Positions 36,050-45,913 of a stretch of 64,000 bases of DNA are shown one piece after another. The translations under genes and the position numbers were made by a program. Source of the stretch: Parvibaculum sp041688015 (GTDB lineage Bacteria > Pseudomonadota > Alphaproteobacteria > Parvibaculales > Parvibaculaceae); NCBI GenBank assembly GCA_041688015.1, contig JBDNIY010000001.1, positions 558,001 to 622,000 on the forward strand. The letters run 5' to 3'. The notes below the pieces were generated by a model. It was given only the letters and a program-made list of their open reading frames with translations, did not search any database and had not been told where the DNA came from. How positions within the stretch are numbered: the first letter of the stretch is position 1; each line of letters begins with the position of its first letter.

Positions 36050-39000
36050 TTGCGAGATCTGAAAAAAATCACCACGGCGTCTGGACGCTTGACCCTCGGC
36101 GAAACCCCGGAAGGTTTCGACGCCCTTGTGCTTGCCGACATGGCGCGCGCACGGGCCGAGGCTGGTCACGACAGCACCAATGGCGTCGTCGTTCATGTGG
36201 CTCGCGATGACGCCCGCCTCGCCGCCGTGGCCGAAGCCCTGGGCTATTTCGCGCCAGAGTTGGAAATCCTCCGCTTTCCCGCTTGGGATTGCCTGCCATA
36301 TGATCGCGTCTCACCCAACCCGGACATTGTCAGCCAGCGCATGGCGACGCTGTCCCGGCTGGCCGCACGCAAAGCGAACGACAAAAGCCCGCTCATTCTC
36401 CTGACCACCATCAACGCCGCTTTGCAACGCGTCCCGCCGCGCGCCCTTATCGAACGATCCGCATGGTCGGCGCATGTCGGTAACGTCATCGACCTCGACA
36501 AACTGACGGCCTATCTCATCGCCAATGGCTATAGCCGCACCGGCACCGTGCGCGAGCCCGGCGAATTTGCCATTCGTGGTGGCATTGTCGATATTTTCCC
36601 GTCGGGCTTTGCCTCGCCGTTACGCCTCGACATGTTCGGTGACACGCTGGATGCCATCCGTTCGTTTGACGCTGAAAGTCAACGTACCACTGGCACGCTA
36701 TCGCAAGTCGAACTCATTCCTGCCAGCGAAATTCAGCTCGACAGCGAAGTCATCCGTCGCTTTCGCGCAAGCTATATCGCCCGGTTTGGTGCTGCCACCG
36801 ATAATGATCCGCTCTACGAGGCCGTCAGCGAAGGCCGCAAACATCAAGGTATGGAACATTGGCTTCCTCTGTTCCATGACACGCTTGAAACAATTTTCGA
36901 TTACATCCCGTCCGCCCTTGTTTCGCTCGACGCACAAGTCGAAGAAGCCAAGCTCGCGCGCCTTGATCTCATCGAAGACTATTATGGGGCTCGCGTCAGT
37001 GCCCGCGAAATGAAGGCGCTGGATGCCAGCCCCTATAAGCCGCTGCCGCCTGATGCGCTCTATCTGACAGAGGACAACTGGCAGGCGACACTGCGCCCCC
37101 GCCTTGTTCGTGCCTTCTCTGCCTTCAGTGTGCCCGATGGTCTCAACCTCGGTGCAAAGCAGGGCCGCAACTTCGGCCCTGAACGCACGCAGGAAGGGGT
37201 CAATGTGTTTGCGGCCCTCGGCGGTCATATCGCAGGCCTTCGTCGCGCCAACAAGCGCATCGCCATCGCAAGCTGGTCGGAAGGCGCCCGCGATCGCCTA
37301 CAAAATGTCCTCGCTGAGCACAACATCAAGAACATCGCGCTCGCTGATAGTTGGAGTGAAGTTAACGGTGTTAACCGCGCCACAGTTTCACTTATTGTTC
37401 TCGGCATTGAAGCCGGTATCGAAACCGAAGACCTCGCCATCATCAGCGAGCAGGATGTGCTGGGCGATCGTCTCATCCGTCATCGTCGCCCCAAACGCGC
37501 GGCAAATTTTCTCACTGAAGCAGCCAGCCTCAGTCCCGGCGATCTGGTGGTCCATGTCGATCATGGCATTGGTCGGTTTGATGGCTTGCAAGCCATCGAA
37601 GTGATGGGCGCGCCACATGATTGCCTGCTGCTTGTCTATCAAGGTGGGGATAAGCTCTATCTGCCCGTTGAAAACATCGAACTGCTGTCGCGCTACGGCT
37701 CGGACGACGTCGGTGCCCAGCTCGACAAGCTCGGTGACTCTGGCTGGCAGGCTCGCAAGGCGCGCCTCAAAAGCCGCATTCGTGAAATGGCGGGCGAACT
37801 CATCAAGATTGCCGCGGCTCGCGAACTCAAGAGCGCCCCGATCATGGAGCCCATTCCCGGCCTCTATGACGAATTTTGCGCCCGCTTTCCCTTCACTGAA
37901 ACAGAAGATCAAGAACAGGCCATCTTTTCCGTGCTGGAAGACCTTGCCCGCGGTCGGCCGATGGATCGCCTTGTCTGTGGCGATGTCGGCTTTGGTAAAA
38001 CCGAAGTCGCCTTACGCTCCGCCTTCGTCGCCGCCATGGCAGGCCATCAGGTCGCCGTCGTCGTGCCCACAACACTTTTGGCGCGTCAGCACTACAAGAC
38101 CTTCTTGTCGCGCTTTCAGGGGCTGCCACTCAAGATCCGCCAATTGTCGCGGCTGGTTCCCGCCAAGGATTTGGCCGAAGCAAAAGCGGGCATCGCCAGT
38201 GGTGATGTTGACATTGTCATCGGCACCCATGCGTTGCTTGGCAAGGCGGTCAAATTTCGCAATCTCGGTCTGATGGTCGTGGACGAAGAACAGCACTTCG
38301 GCGTCGGCCATAAAGAGCGCCTCAAACAGATGCGCACCGAAGTTCACGTCCTCACGTTGAGCGCCACGCCTATACCGCGCACATTACAACTCGCGCTGTC
38401 CGGTGTCCGTGAGCTTTCCATCATCGCGACGCCGCCGGTCGACCGCTTAGCCGTGCGCACCTATGTCTCGCCGTTTGATCCTGTCGTGTTGCGCGAGGCC
38501 CTGCTGCGCGAACATTATCGCGGCGGTCAGAGCTTTTATGTCGTGCCGCGCATTTCCGATTTGGTCGATGCCAACGAATTCTTCCAGACCTATATGCCGG
38601 AAGTAAAAACCGTCGTCGCCCATGGCCAAATGGCACCGGGCGAAATCGAAGACAAGATGACGGCATTCTATGATGGCAAATATGACGTGCTGATTGCCAC
38701 CACTATTATTGAATCCGGCCTTGATATTCCGACCGCCAACACGCTCATCATCCATCGCGCCGACATGTTCGGCCTATCGCAGCTTTATCAGTTGCGTGGA
38801 CGAGTAGGGCGCTCCAAGGCGCGGGCCTATGCCTATTTCACGGTGCCGCCGCGCCGCGTCCTGACGCCGACCGCAGAGAAACGCCTGCATGTGTTGCAGT
38901 CGCTCGATGCGCTTGGCGCGGGCTTCACGCTTGCAAGCCACGACCTCGACATTCGCGGCGCAGGCAATCTGCTCGGCGATGAACAATCCGGTCACATCAA

Positions 39001-39553
39001 GGAAGTTGGTTTCGAGCTTTATCAAGACATGCTGGAAGAAGCCGTCGCGGCGCTGCGCGGTGGTGGCGTCGGCGAAGATGAAGAGGGCCAGTGGTCGCCC
39101 CAGATCAATGTCGGCACGCCCGTTCTCATTCCAGAAAACTTCGTGCCCGACCTCGACGCACGCATGGCGCTTTATCGCCGCCTCTCCGACGTCGAAACAC
39201 GCAGCGAGATCGACGGTTTTGCCGCTGAACTCATCGACCGTTTTGGCAAACTGCCCGAAGAAGTCGAATTCCTGCTCAAGATCGTCGAGATCAAGGGCCT
39301 GTGTCGCACCGCCAATGTGGACAAGATCGAAGCCGGGCCCAAGGGCGTCGTCTTCAGTCTGCGCGGCAACACATTCCCGAACCCTGCGGGCCTCGTCGAA
39401 CTCATCAACGACGAACGTGGCAAAGCCAAGCTGCGCCCCGACCACAAACTATTCTTCAAACGCGACTGGGAGACACCCGCCGAGCGCCTCGCAGGCACCT
39501 ATCGCCTGATGAAGACACTCGCCGAGATGGTACCCGCCGAAAAAGCAGCATGA
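36050..39553 (+). CDS. mfd: Transcription-repair coupling factor
   Basis: Mfd removes RNA polymerase stalled at lesions and recruits UvrA. The 1167-residue protein has the N-terminal UvrB-like domains, the RNA polymerase interaction domain (LSPGDLVVHVDHGIGRFDGL region), helicase motifs GDVGFGKTEVALRSAF and DEEQHFGVGHKERLK, TLSATPIPRTL, QLYQLRGRVGRSKARAYAYF, and a C-terminal UvrA-binding-type domain. The start is taken as the TTG at 36050; there is no upstream ATG in frame. It is presumably cotranscribed with sdhE. Confidence 0.97.
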   Translation: MRDLKKITTASGRLTLGETPEGFDALVLADMARARAEAGHDSTNGVVVHVARDDARLAAVAEALGYFAPELEILRFPAWDCLPYDRVSPNPDIVSQRMATLSRLAARKANDKSPLILLTTINAALQRVPPRALIERSAWSAHVGNVIDLDKLTAYLIANGYSRTGTVREPGEFAIRGGIVDIFPSGFASPLRLDMFGDTLDAIRSFDAESQRTTGTLSQVELIPASEIQLDSEVIRRFRASYIARFGAATDNDPLYEAVSEGRKHQGMEHWLPLFHDTLETIFDYIPSALVSLDAQVEEAKLARLDLIEDYYGARVSAREMKALDASPYKPLPPDALYLTEDNWQATLRPRLVRAFSAFSVPDGLNLGAKQGRNFGPERTQEGVNVFAALGGHIAGLRRANKRIAIASWSEGARDRLQNVLAEHNIKNIALADSWSEVNGVNRATVSLIVLGIEAGIETEDLAIISEQDVLGDRLIRHRRPKRAANFLTEAASLSPGDLVVHVDHGIGRFDGLQAIEVMGAPHDCLLLVYQGGDKLYLPVENIELLSRYGSDDVGAQLDKLGDSGWQARKARLKSRIREMAGELIKIAAARELKSAPIMEPIPGLYDEFCARFPFTETEDQEQAIFSVLEDLARGRPMDRLVCGDVGFGKTEVALRSAFVAAMAGHQVAVVVPTTLLARQHYKTFLSRFQGLPLKIRQLSRLVPAKDLAEAKAGIASGDVDIVIGTHALLGKAVKFRNLGLMVVDEEQHFGVGHKERLKQMRTEVHVLTLSATPIPRTLQLALSGVRELSIIATPPVDRLAVRTYVSPFDPVVLREALLREHYRGGQSFYVVPRISDLVDANEFFQTYMPEVKTVVAHGQMAPGEIEDKMTAFYDGKYDVLIATTIIESGLDIPTANTLIIHRADMFGLSQLYQLRGRVGRSKARAYAYFTVPPRRVLTPTAEKRLHVLQSLDALGAGFTLASHDLDIRGAGNLLGDEQSGHIKEVGFELYQDMLEEAVAALRGGGVGEDEEGQWSPQINVGTPVLIPENFVPDLDARMALYRRLSDVETRSEIDGFAAELIDRFGKLPEEVEFLLKIVEIKGLCRTANVDKIEAGPKGVVFSLRGNTFPNPAGLVELINDERGKAKLRPDHKLFFKRDWETPAERLAGTYRLMKTLAEMVPAEKAA

Positions 39554-39555
39554 GC

Positions 39556-40209
39556 TTACTGCGCCGCGTTCGCTTCAGCTTCCTTGGCCAGCAGCTTGTC
39601 GAACATACGCACAAGAGCAGCGGTCTCCTGCGCGCCGACCATCACCCATTGTTCGTTGATGACGAAACTCGGCACGCCTTGAATGCCCATCTCGCGCGCC
39701 AAGCCTTCTTCGCGCTGAACAAGCTCGCGGTCAGCGCCACGCACTAGTAGGTCTTCGACAATATCGCTGTCCATGCCTGCTTCAGTGGCCGCCGCAATCA
39801 ACACGGCCCGATCGCCAATATCTTCGGCATCCGTGAAATAGCGGCGAAACAAAATATCGACCATCTCGTTCTGACAACCTGCCGTGCCTGCCCAGCGGAT
39901 CAGTCGATGGCTGTCGAGCGTATTGGGCGAAAGTTTGATCTTGTCGAAATTGAACTGGATGCCGAGTTGATCGCCATAGTCGCGAATGGCGCCACTGACA
40001 GCCTTTGTGCGGTCCGGGTCAGCACCAAACTTCTTTTTCATATAGGCCTTGCGGTCAACGCCACCTTCGGGGATCGACGCATCAAGCTGAAACGGGCGCC
40101 ACCGCAAGGTAATGCCTTCCGTGCCACGCTGCTCAAGGGCCTCGTCGAGGCGCTTCTTGCCGATATAACACCAAGGACAAACGGTATCGGACACCACATC
40201 GAGTTGCAT
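39556..40209 (-). CDS. DsbA-family oxidoreductase (FrnE-like)
   Basis: A 217-residue thioredoxin-fold protein without a signal peptide. The CPWC active-site pair (residues about 12-15, in SDTVCPWCYIGKKRL) and the helical insertion are those of the FrnE/2-hydroxychromene-2-carboxylate isomerase-like group of cytoplasmic DsbA relatives; VPSFVINEQWVMVGAQ provides the cis-proline. AGGAG precedes the ATG. It is convergent with mfd, 2 bp between stops. A thiol-disulfide or isomerase role is inferred. Confidence 0.88.
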   Translation of the reverse strand: MQLDVVSDTVCPWCYIGKKRLDEALEQRGTEGITLRWRPFQLDASIPEGGVDRKAYMKKKFGADPDRTKAVSGAIRDYGDQLGIQFNFDKIKLSPNTLDSHRLIRWAGTAGCQNEMVDILFRRYFTDAEDIGDRAVLIAAATEAGMDSDIVEDLLVRGADRELVQREEGLAREMGIQGVPSFVINEQWVMVGAQETAALVRMFDKLLAKEAEANAAQ

Positions 40210-40369
40210 GGCAGGTCTCCTTAGACTGAAAATTTCGTTGCCCGATTATGCGCCCCTTGACCCAGCGCGCCAACCCCGTGACGGCTTGACCAGAGCCCCC
40301 CCGGACTTAGGATGCCATTACCCAAGAAACGCTGCCCAAAGGCAACAGGCCAGAAACAGGACCAAAAAT

Positions 40370-41149
40370 ATGACCGACGCTGCGGAAATCACCCTTCCAT
40401 CATTTGATCTGACCGGCAAAGTGGCCTTGGTCACTGGCGCAACAAGTGGCCTTGGCCGTCGTTTCGCGCTAATTCTGGCTAAATCGGGTGCCGCCGTTGC
40501 GATCACAGGTCGTCGCGTGGATCGCTTGGAAACGCTGAAATCAGAAATCGAAGCCATGGGCGGCAAGGCGCTTGCCATCGCGCTCGATGTCACCGACCCG
40601 ACCAGCATCACCGCTTGCGTCGATGCCGCCGAACAAGGCCTCGGCCCAGTCAATATTTTGGTCAACAACGCTGGCATGAATGTCGAAGCGCTGGCGCATG
40701 AAGTAACGCCCGAAGGCTATGACACCATGTTCGACACCAATGTCCGCGGGGCTTTCTTCATGGCGCAAGCCGTCGGGACACGGATGATTGCGCGCGGCGA
40801 GGGTGGCCGCATCATCAACATCGCCTCCATTGGCGCTTTTACGCAGCTTCCCGGCCTCGCAATTTACACCATGACCAAAGCCGCCATCGCTATGATGACC
40901 AAATCGCTCGCCAAGGAATGGGCGCGCAAACAGATCAACGTCAACGCCATATGCCCCGGTTTCATCGAGACGGAGCTTAATTCCTATTGGTTCCAAAGCG
41001 AAGGCGGCCAGAAGCAAATCAAAACCTTTCCGCGCCGCCGCCTCGGCACCGAATCCGATCTCGACGGCACGCTCCTATTGCTTGCGTCGGATCATTCGCG
41101 CTTCATCACCGGCTCGCTCTTTACCGCTGATGACGGCCAATCTCTGTGA
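40370..41149 (+). CDS. Short-chain dehydrogenase/reductase
   Basis: A 259-residue classical SDR with GATSGLGR (nucleotide binding), NNAGMNVE, the catalytic Ser in NIASIGAF and YTMTKAA (Tyr-x3-Lys), and PGFIETELN. It resembles 3-oxoacyl-ACP reductase-type enzymes acting on CoA- or ACP-bound alcohols, but the substrate is unknown. The frame opens at 40208; the ATG at 40370, with AGGA upstream, gives the normal SDR start. Confidence 0.9.
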   Translation: MTDAAEITLPSFDLTGKVALVTGATSGLGRRFALILAKSGAAVAITGRRVDRLETLKSEIEAMGGKALAIALDVTDPTSITACVDAAEQGLGPVNILVNNAGMNVEALAHEVTPEGYDTMFDTNVRGAFFMAQAVGTRMIARGEGGRIINIASIGAFTQLPGLAIYTMTKAAIAMMTKSLAKEWARKQINVNAICPGFIETELNSYWFQSEGGQKQIKTFPRRRLGTESDLDGTLLLLASDHSRFITGSLFTADDGQSL

Positions 41150-41288
41150 TTATGAGTCCAAATGGCTCTTAAATCTTAATTTACGTTTCGTTTCGAAACA
41201 CTAATTCGTTCAATTAAAACAATCACTTGCATTTCTCAAAATGTTGGCCTCACAGTAACCGGGGACTAGGGAGTGCAGGACGCAGACA

Positions 41289-41498
41289 ATGACGAATTTT
41301 GCCGTCGGCGTGATTTTTGGATTTCTGGTATGCGTGTGGGCGATTCAAACATCGCCCTCCGTTGCCGTGGCCGCGCTATGGCAGCGCCTTCAACAAGTGC
41401 AACAAACCAGTGCCGCCGCAAGCCATGCCTATGACGCCATGCATCTGGGCCACCACCGCGACGACAATTCACGTTTTGAAAAAACTGATTATCGCTGA
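41289..41498 (+). CDS. Small putative membrane protein
   Basis: A 69-residue frame with an N-terminal hydrophobic segment (NFAVGVIFGFLVCVWAI) and a hydrophilic, His/Asp-rich tail. CAGGA lies 11 bases before the ATG. No family is recognised; its 3' end overlaps the stop of the acyl-CoA ligase gene by 10 bases. It could be a real small membrane protein or a chance frame. Confidence 0.45.
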   Translation: MTNFAVGVIFGFLVCVWAIQTSPSVAVAALWQRLQQVQQTSAAASHAYDAMHLGHHRDDNSRFEKTDYR

Positions 41499-43060
41499 AG
41501 CGCGCGCCGCATGACTTTGCCATTGGCCGTGCGCGGCAATGTCTCAACAAAAACATATTCACGCGGACATTTGTAAGCAGCCAAAGCTTCCGTCGCAAAA
41601 GCCTGCAATGCTGCCACATCGCCTTCCACGCCATCTTTCAAAACGACAAAAGCTGCGATGACGCTAACATCCTCGCGCACGCGCAATTCCGTCACCGCCA
41701 CTTCGCCAACACTTGGATGCAAGGCGAGCGCCGCCTCCACCTCCTGCGGGCTGACGCGATAGCCCATCGCATTCATCACATCGTCCGCACGCCCCTGATA
41801 CCAGAGATAGCCATCTTTATCGAATGAGGCGAGATCACCGCCGATAAACCAATCACCACGAAAGACGTTGGCGTCTTCCTCCGGCCGCCGCCAATAACCC
41901 AGCATCAAGCCTGGATCGCTGCGGTGGACCGCCAGCAGTCCAACCTCGCCAACTGGCAGCGGCTCATCACCGCCATCCAATGACAGCGCCGCCACGCTGC
42001 GCCCCGGCTGCGGACGCCCCGGACTCCCAACGCGTATCTCGCTGCCCGGTGGGGTCGAAACATAGGTCGAGCACTCGCTCATCCCCAGCGCCTCATAAAG
42101 CTCCTTGCTCGTCGCGACGCGCCAATGCTCCAGCAGGGCCGATGACATCGCTTCCCCCGCCGTCAGGCCGTGGCGCAACGCGCTTAGATCAAAAGCCGTC
42201 AGATCGCAATATTTCAAAATTTGTCGATAGAGCGTCGGCACCGCCGCAAACAGCGTCGCGCCCGTGCGCTCCAGAAGTTTCGGCCAAACCTGCACGTCCT
42301 TCTTGCCATTGTAGAGCACCGTCGTCGCGCCATTGGCCCAAGGGTCGGTCAGTCCGACGCCTAACGTATAGGTCCAATTGAACGCACCGGCGTGCAGCAC
42401 TCGGTCGTCAGGCGAAATACCATACCACCCCTGATACATCGGTCGCCGCCCCCAGGCGCTGCGCTGCGCATGCAGCACGCCTTTGGGGCGCCCGCTGGTG
42501 CCCGAGGTATAAACCAGAAACGCCGGATCATCGGCCAGCGTGTCGGCATAGTCCTCAAGTGGCGCATGCGCCTTGAGCCGCGCCACCATCGCTTCGTCAA
42601 TCACCTGCACGCCGTCAGCCGCAACAGCCATGCCGCCCGCAATCGCGACCGCGCTGGCCGCTGAATCGCTCAGCAAGAATTCGGCTTCCGATACGGTCAA
42701 TTGCGACGACGAGGGCAGGGGCACAAGTCCCGCCGCAATCGCGCCAAAGAACAGCAGGGCATAGTCGCTCGTATTGGGCATGCGGATCATCAACCGCTCG
42801 CCGTGCTTAAACCCCTCAGCGATCAACCCGCCTGCCACTCGACGCACCGCATCGTCCAGCGCGCCATAGGTCCAGCGCTCCGCCGCCTCAAGAGGTTGGT
42901 CGGCGTCCGACACCACAATCAGCGCAATCTTGTACGGCCACGCTGCCGCGCTCGCCTTCAGGCAATAGCGCGCCATGTTGAAATGCGCCGGTGGCAGCGC
43001 CCCGCTATAGCCATGTGACCCGCTATAGCCGTGTGAAACGTCCGGCAATAAATGTGACAT
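41489..43060 (-). CDS. Acyl-CoA synthetase (AMP-dependent ligase)
   Basis: A 523-residue adenylate-forming ligase: the AMP-binding motif YTSGTSGRPKGVLHA (A3), YEALGMSE (A5), the hinge FIGGDLASFDKDGYLWYQGR, and the C-terminal lysine in LPRTANGKVMRRAL that attacks for adenylation. It resembles benzoate- or 4-hydroxybenzoate-CoA ligase-type enzymes in size and A3 context, activating an acid to a CoA ester. The substrate is not told by sequence. Near its N-terminus SHGYSG is present twice from a tandem 18-bp duplication. The frame extends to 43087; the ATG at 43060 is preferred. Confidence 0.87.
   Translation of the reverse strand: MSHLLPDVSHGYSGSHGYSGALPPAHFNMARYCLKASAAAWPYKIALIVVSDADQPLEAAERWTYGALDDAVRRVAGGLIAEGFKHGERLMIRMPNTSDYALLFFGAIAAGLVPLPSSSQLTVSEAEFLLSDSAASAVAIAGGMAVAADGVQVIDEAMVARLKAHAPLEDYADTLADDPAFLVYTSGTSGRPKGVLHAQRSAWGRRPMYQGWYGISPDDRVLHAGAFNWTYTLGVGLTDPWANGATTVLYNGKKDVQVWPKLLERTGATLFAAVPTLYRQILKYCDLTAFDLSALRHGLTAGEAMSSALLEHWRVATSKELYEALGMSECSTYVSTPPGSEIRVGSPGRPQPGRSVAALSLDGGDEPLPVGEVGLLAVHRSDPGLMLGYWRRPEEDANVFRGDWFIGGDLASFDKDGYLWYQGRADDVMNAMGYRVSPQEVEAALALHPSVGEVAVTELRVREDVSVIAAFVVLKDGVEGDVAALQAFATEALAAYKCPREYVFVETLPRTANGKVMRRALQR
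43002..43037. repeat. Tandem 18-bp duplication inside the acyl-CoA ligase gene
   Basis: Two adjacent 18-base units (43002-43019 and 43020-43037) differ at two positions and encode SHGYSG twice on the minus strand, close to the start of the ligase. The reading frame is kept. Confidence 0.85.
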
Positions 43061-43199
43061 GCCTTGTTTGTAGGATTGTGGCCCCAACGAGGCAAGTGGC
43101 GCTTGAGGTTACCCCTGCGTCATCACCGTGCCCGTTTACGCAACTCCATCAAGCGGCTAAAATGAACTCCAACAAAGTCAAAACTACGGGAGCAAAAAA

Positions 43200-44330
43200 A
43201 TGGGTAGCGGACCGCTGTCAGGCGTCAAAGTTCTGGAATTTGCGGGCATTGGCCCCGGACCGTTTTGCGGCATGTTACTCGCCGACATGGGGGCCGAAGT
43301 CATTCGCATCGACCGCAAGGGCGCGCGCGGCGGCTCCAAATTTGATATTTCCTCGCGCGGCAAAAAATCAATCGCGCTCGATCTGAAAAAGCCCGAAGCC
43401 ATCGAAACTTGCCTCACGCTCATCGAAGGTGCCGACATCCTGCAAGAAGGCTTCCGCCCCGGCGTGATGGAACGCCTCGGCCTCGGTCCTGATGTGGCCT
43501 TAAAGCGCAATCCCAAGATCGTCTATGGCCGCATGACCGGCTGGGGTCAGACCGGCATGCTCGCCAAAGCGGCCGGCCATGACATCAATTACATCTCGCT
43601 CACCGGCGCACTCCACGCCATCGGCCGTCCCGGCGAAAAGCCTGTTCCCCCGTTGAACCTCGTCGGCGACTTTGGCGGTGGCGCGCTCTACCTCGCCATG
43701 GGCATGTTGGCCGCGCTCGTTGAAGCCAACAAGACCGGCAAAGGCCAAGTGGTTGATGCCGCCATGACTGACGGTGCAGCCTCGCTGATGACCATGTTTT
43801 ATGGCTTCACGGCATCGGGCATGTGGAAAGACGAGAAGGGTGTAAACCTTCTCGACGGCGGCGCGCATTTCTATGACACTTATGAAACCAAAGACGAAAA
43901 ATACATCTCCATCGGATCGATTGAACCCCAGTTCTACGCCATCCTGCGCGAGAAAGCGGGCCTCAGCGACGAAATCTGGGACCACCAGATGGATGCCAAA
44001 AAATGGCCGGAGCTGAAAGTAAAACTCACTGCCGTCTTCAAGACCAAGACGCGCGACGAGTGGTGCGCCATCATGGAAAACACCGACATCTGCTTTGCGC
44101 CCGTACTGTCCATCACAGAAGCCAAAGACCACCAACACAACAAAGACCGCGAAACCATTGTCGAAATCGACGGTGTCGCGCAGCCTAACATCGCGCCACG
44201 TTTCTCGCGCACGGTGTCCAAGGTCAATGGCCCCATCCCGCAAGTAGGTGAACAGACCGACGATGTGCTCAAGGGCTTCGGCTTTTCCGCCGCCGACATC
44301 GACAGTCTCAAAAAGGCGGAAGCGATTTGA
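43200..44330 (+). CDS. CaiB/BaiF-type CoA-transferase, alpha-methylacyl-CoA racemase-like
   Basis: A 376-residue class III CoA-transferase-fold protein. His127 in GHDINYISLTGAL and Asp157 in LVGDFGGGALYLAMG match the catalytic pair of alpha-methylacyl-CoA racemase (His126/Asp156 in the mycobacterial enzyme), so epimerisation of 2-methylacyl-CoAs is likely, as needed for degradation of branched lipids such as steroid side chains. GGGAG precedes the ATG. Its stop overlaps the TTG start of the phosphatase gene (TTGA), so these are translationally coupled. Confidence 0.88.
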   Translation: MGSGPLSGVKVLEFAGIGPGPFCGMLLADMGAEVIRIDRKGARGGSKFDISSRGKKSIALDLKKPEAIETCLTLIEGADILQEGFRPGVMERLGLGPDVALKRNPKIVYGRMTGWGQTGMLAKAAGHDINYISLTGALHAIGRPGEKPVPPLNLVGDFGGGALYLAMGMLAALVEANKTGKGQVVDAAMTDGAASLMTMFYGFTASGMWKDEKGVNLLDGGAHFYDTYETKDEKYISIGSIEPQFYAILREKAGLSDEIWDHQMDAKKWPELKVKLTAVFKTKTRDEWCAIMENTDICFAPVLSITEAKDHQHNKDRETIVEIDGVAQPNIAPRFSRTVSKVNGPIPQVGEQTDDVLKGFGFSAADIDSLKKAEAI

Positions 44331-45085
44331 ACGGACTTCCTGGCACCACAGGTCGCCGCCGCATTTATCTGATGCGGCACGGCCATGTCGATTATTTCGG
44401 ACGTGAAATAAAGGCAGCGGGCGGCGACACCAAAGTCGTGCCCCTGACACCTCTGGGGGAAGAGCAGGCGAAGGCGGGCGGGGCAGCGCTCGCCCATGTT
44501 CGCTTTGACCGCGCCATTTGCTCTGGCGTTCCACGCACGCTGCAAACCGCTACGCATGTCCTCAATGCACAGCCATCAAACGCGCGGCCTAGGCTCGAAA
44601 CGGTCCCCGACCTTGTCGAAATCCACGGCGGTGGTTTTCTTAAGGCGAGCAGCCGCACGGAACTCGCCGCCGAAATGGCCTTCTATTTTGAACAAGCCGC
44701 CGTTCCCGGCGCCACCATGCTCGAAGGTGGCGAGGTTTTCGCCGAGGCCGAGCAGCGCGCCACCTCTGCTATCCGCAAACTGCTGGCCGAACCCGATTGG
44801 CACACCATGTTGATCGCAGCGCATGAAGGCATCAATCGCCTGATCCTCGGCTGGGCCGCTATGGGCACCAAGTCGAGCGGCCTGTCGGCGGTGCGCGCCT
44901 TCGAGCAGGATCCGGCTTGCATCAACCTCATCGACTTTGACATGGTTCCTCGCGAGGATGGGGCACAAGGTAGTGAAATCGAACGGGCCATCATCAAATC
45001 GGTCAATGTCACGCCTTATAATTACCTCAAGCACGGCATGAACATGACGAGCCTCGAAGCGATCTTCTCGCGGGACCCGCACTAG
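44327..45085 (+). CDS. Histidine phosphatase family protein
   Basis: A 252-residue histidine-phosphatase protein with YLMRHGHVDYFG (phospho-acceptor His in RHG), SGVPRTLQTA and the second histidine in AAHEGINRLI. The start is a TTG sharing bases with the upstream stop (TTGA at 44327); the next Met is residue 16, inside the RHG motif, so the TTG is required. Coupling to the racemase-like gene suggests a role in the same pathway, perhaps hydrolysing a phosphate ester, but the substrate is unknown. Confidence 0.85.
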   Translation: MNGLPGTTGRRRIYLMRHGHVDYFGREIKAAGGDTKVVPLTPLGEEQAKAGGAALAHVRFDRAICSGVPRTLQTATHVLNAQPSNARPRLETVPDLVEIHGGGFLKASSRTELAAEMAFYFEQAAVPGATMLEGGEVFAEAEQRATSAIRKLLAEPDWHTMLIAAHEGINRLILGWAAMGTKSSGLSAVRAFEQDPACINLIDFDMVPREDGAQGSEIERAIIKSVNVTPYNYLKHGMNMTSLEAIFSRDPH

Positions 45086-45220
45086 GCCTTCAAGCAATTT
45101 GGCGGTTGGGTTTACATTTTCCATTAAAATTATGCGGCCCATCACCCAATTTGATAGGCTATGCGGCAGAGCAAGTCGGCCATGTCAGCCCACCATCACC
45201 ACGATCAAGAACCGTAGAGA

Positions 45221-45868
45221 ATGAATTTTTCGAGGGCTGGGCGTCGAAACATGTTCGCTTTGGAAAAAGCCAACACGCGATTGAATCCAAATATTTTTAT
45301 TGTTGGGTTCAACAAAAGCGGCTCCACCACTCTGCATCAATATTTCAAAAGCAACAAATTGCGCAGCGTCCATTGGGATGGCGGGCGCATGGCGGTTGCC
45401 ATGCAAGCCAATTTTAGTGCGGGTCGTCCTGTTATGGCTGGCTACGACCGCGCCTTCACCGTCTTTTCCAACATGATGTTTCTCAACAAAAAAATCTTGA
45501 TCGAAGGCAACGCGCTATTCCGGAACATGAATGCCGATTATCCCGAAAGCTATTTCATCTACAATACGCGCAACATTGACGACTGGATTGCGAGCCGCCT
45601 AACCCATGACGGCGGGCGCTTCTTTGAATTGAACAAGGCGGCATTCCAAACCTCCGATAGAGACAAAACTATCAAAATCTGGAAAGACACCCGGTTGAAT
45701 TTCGAAACTGACATTCGCCAGCATTTTCACTCCTCGCCGCGCTTCCTTGAGTTGGATATCACCGCGCCAGACCCACAAAAAACCGTCAATGGCTTCCTGA
45801 AAAGCGATTTCGACGAGACATACTGGAAATGGCAGAACAAGACCGAGCCTAAACTGGCACCAGTCTGA
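45221..45868 (+). CDS. Sulfotransferase-like protein
   Basis: A 215-residue protein with a 5'-phosphosulfate-binding loop (GFNKSGSTTLHQYF, residues 29-42) near the N-terminus and YFIYNTRNIDDWIASRL, which fits the 3'-phosphate-binding motif of PAPS-dependent sulfotransferases. It would move sulfate from PAPS, supplied by cysD/cysNC at 14489-17207, to an unknown acceptor, perhaps a surface sugar or lipid. The start could also be Met11. It stands alone. Confidence 0.78.
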   Translation: MNFSRAGRRNMFALEKANTRLNPNIFIVGFNKSGSTTLHQYFKSNKLRSVHWDGGRMAVAMQANFSAGRPVMAGYDRAFTVFSNMMFLNKKILIEGNALFRNMNADYPESYFIYNTRNIDDWIASRLTHDGGRFFELNKAAFQTSDRDKTIKIWKDTRLNFETDIRQHFHSSPRFLELDITAPDPQKTVNGFLKSDFDETYWKWQNKTEPKLAPV

Positions 45869-45879
45869 CCCTGCCTAGA

Positions 45880-45913
45880 TAGACAAATTCCTTGACTAGA
45901 CAATTTCCTTGGA
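45880..45913. repeat. Tandem 17-bp direct repeat with an inverted repeat
   Basis: TAGACAAATTCCTTGAC (45880-45896) is followed directly by TAGACAATTTCCTTGGA (45897-45913). An 8-bp inverted repeat, GACTAGAC (45894-45901) and GTCTAGTC (45923-45930), overlaps the second unit. Both lie just upstream of the VOC gene at 45992, where they could form an operator. Confidence 0.75.

Noticed and set aside
38774..39445. Long frame antisense to mfd, a possible second gene
   Set aside because: The mfd frame is complete and has strong helicase motifs on the plus strand; the antisense frame has none and is a composition effect of the GC-rich codons.
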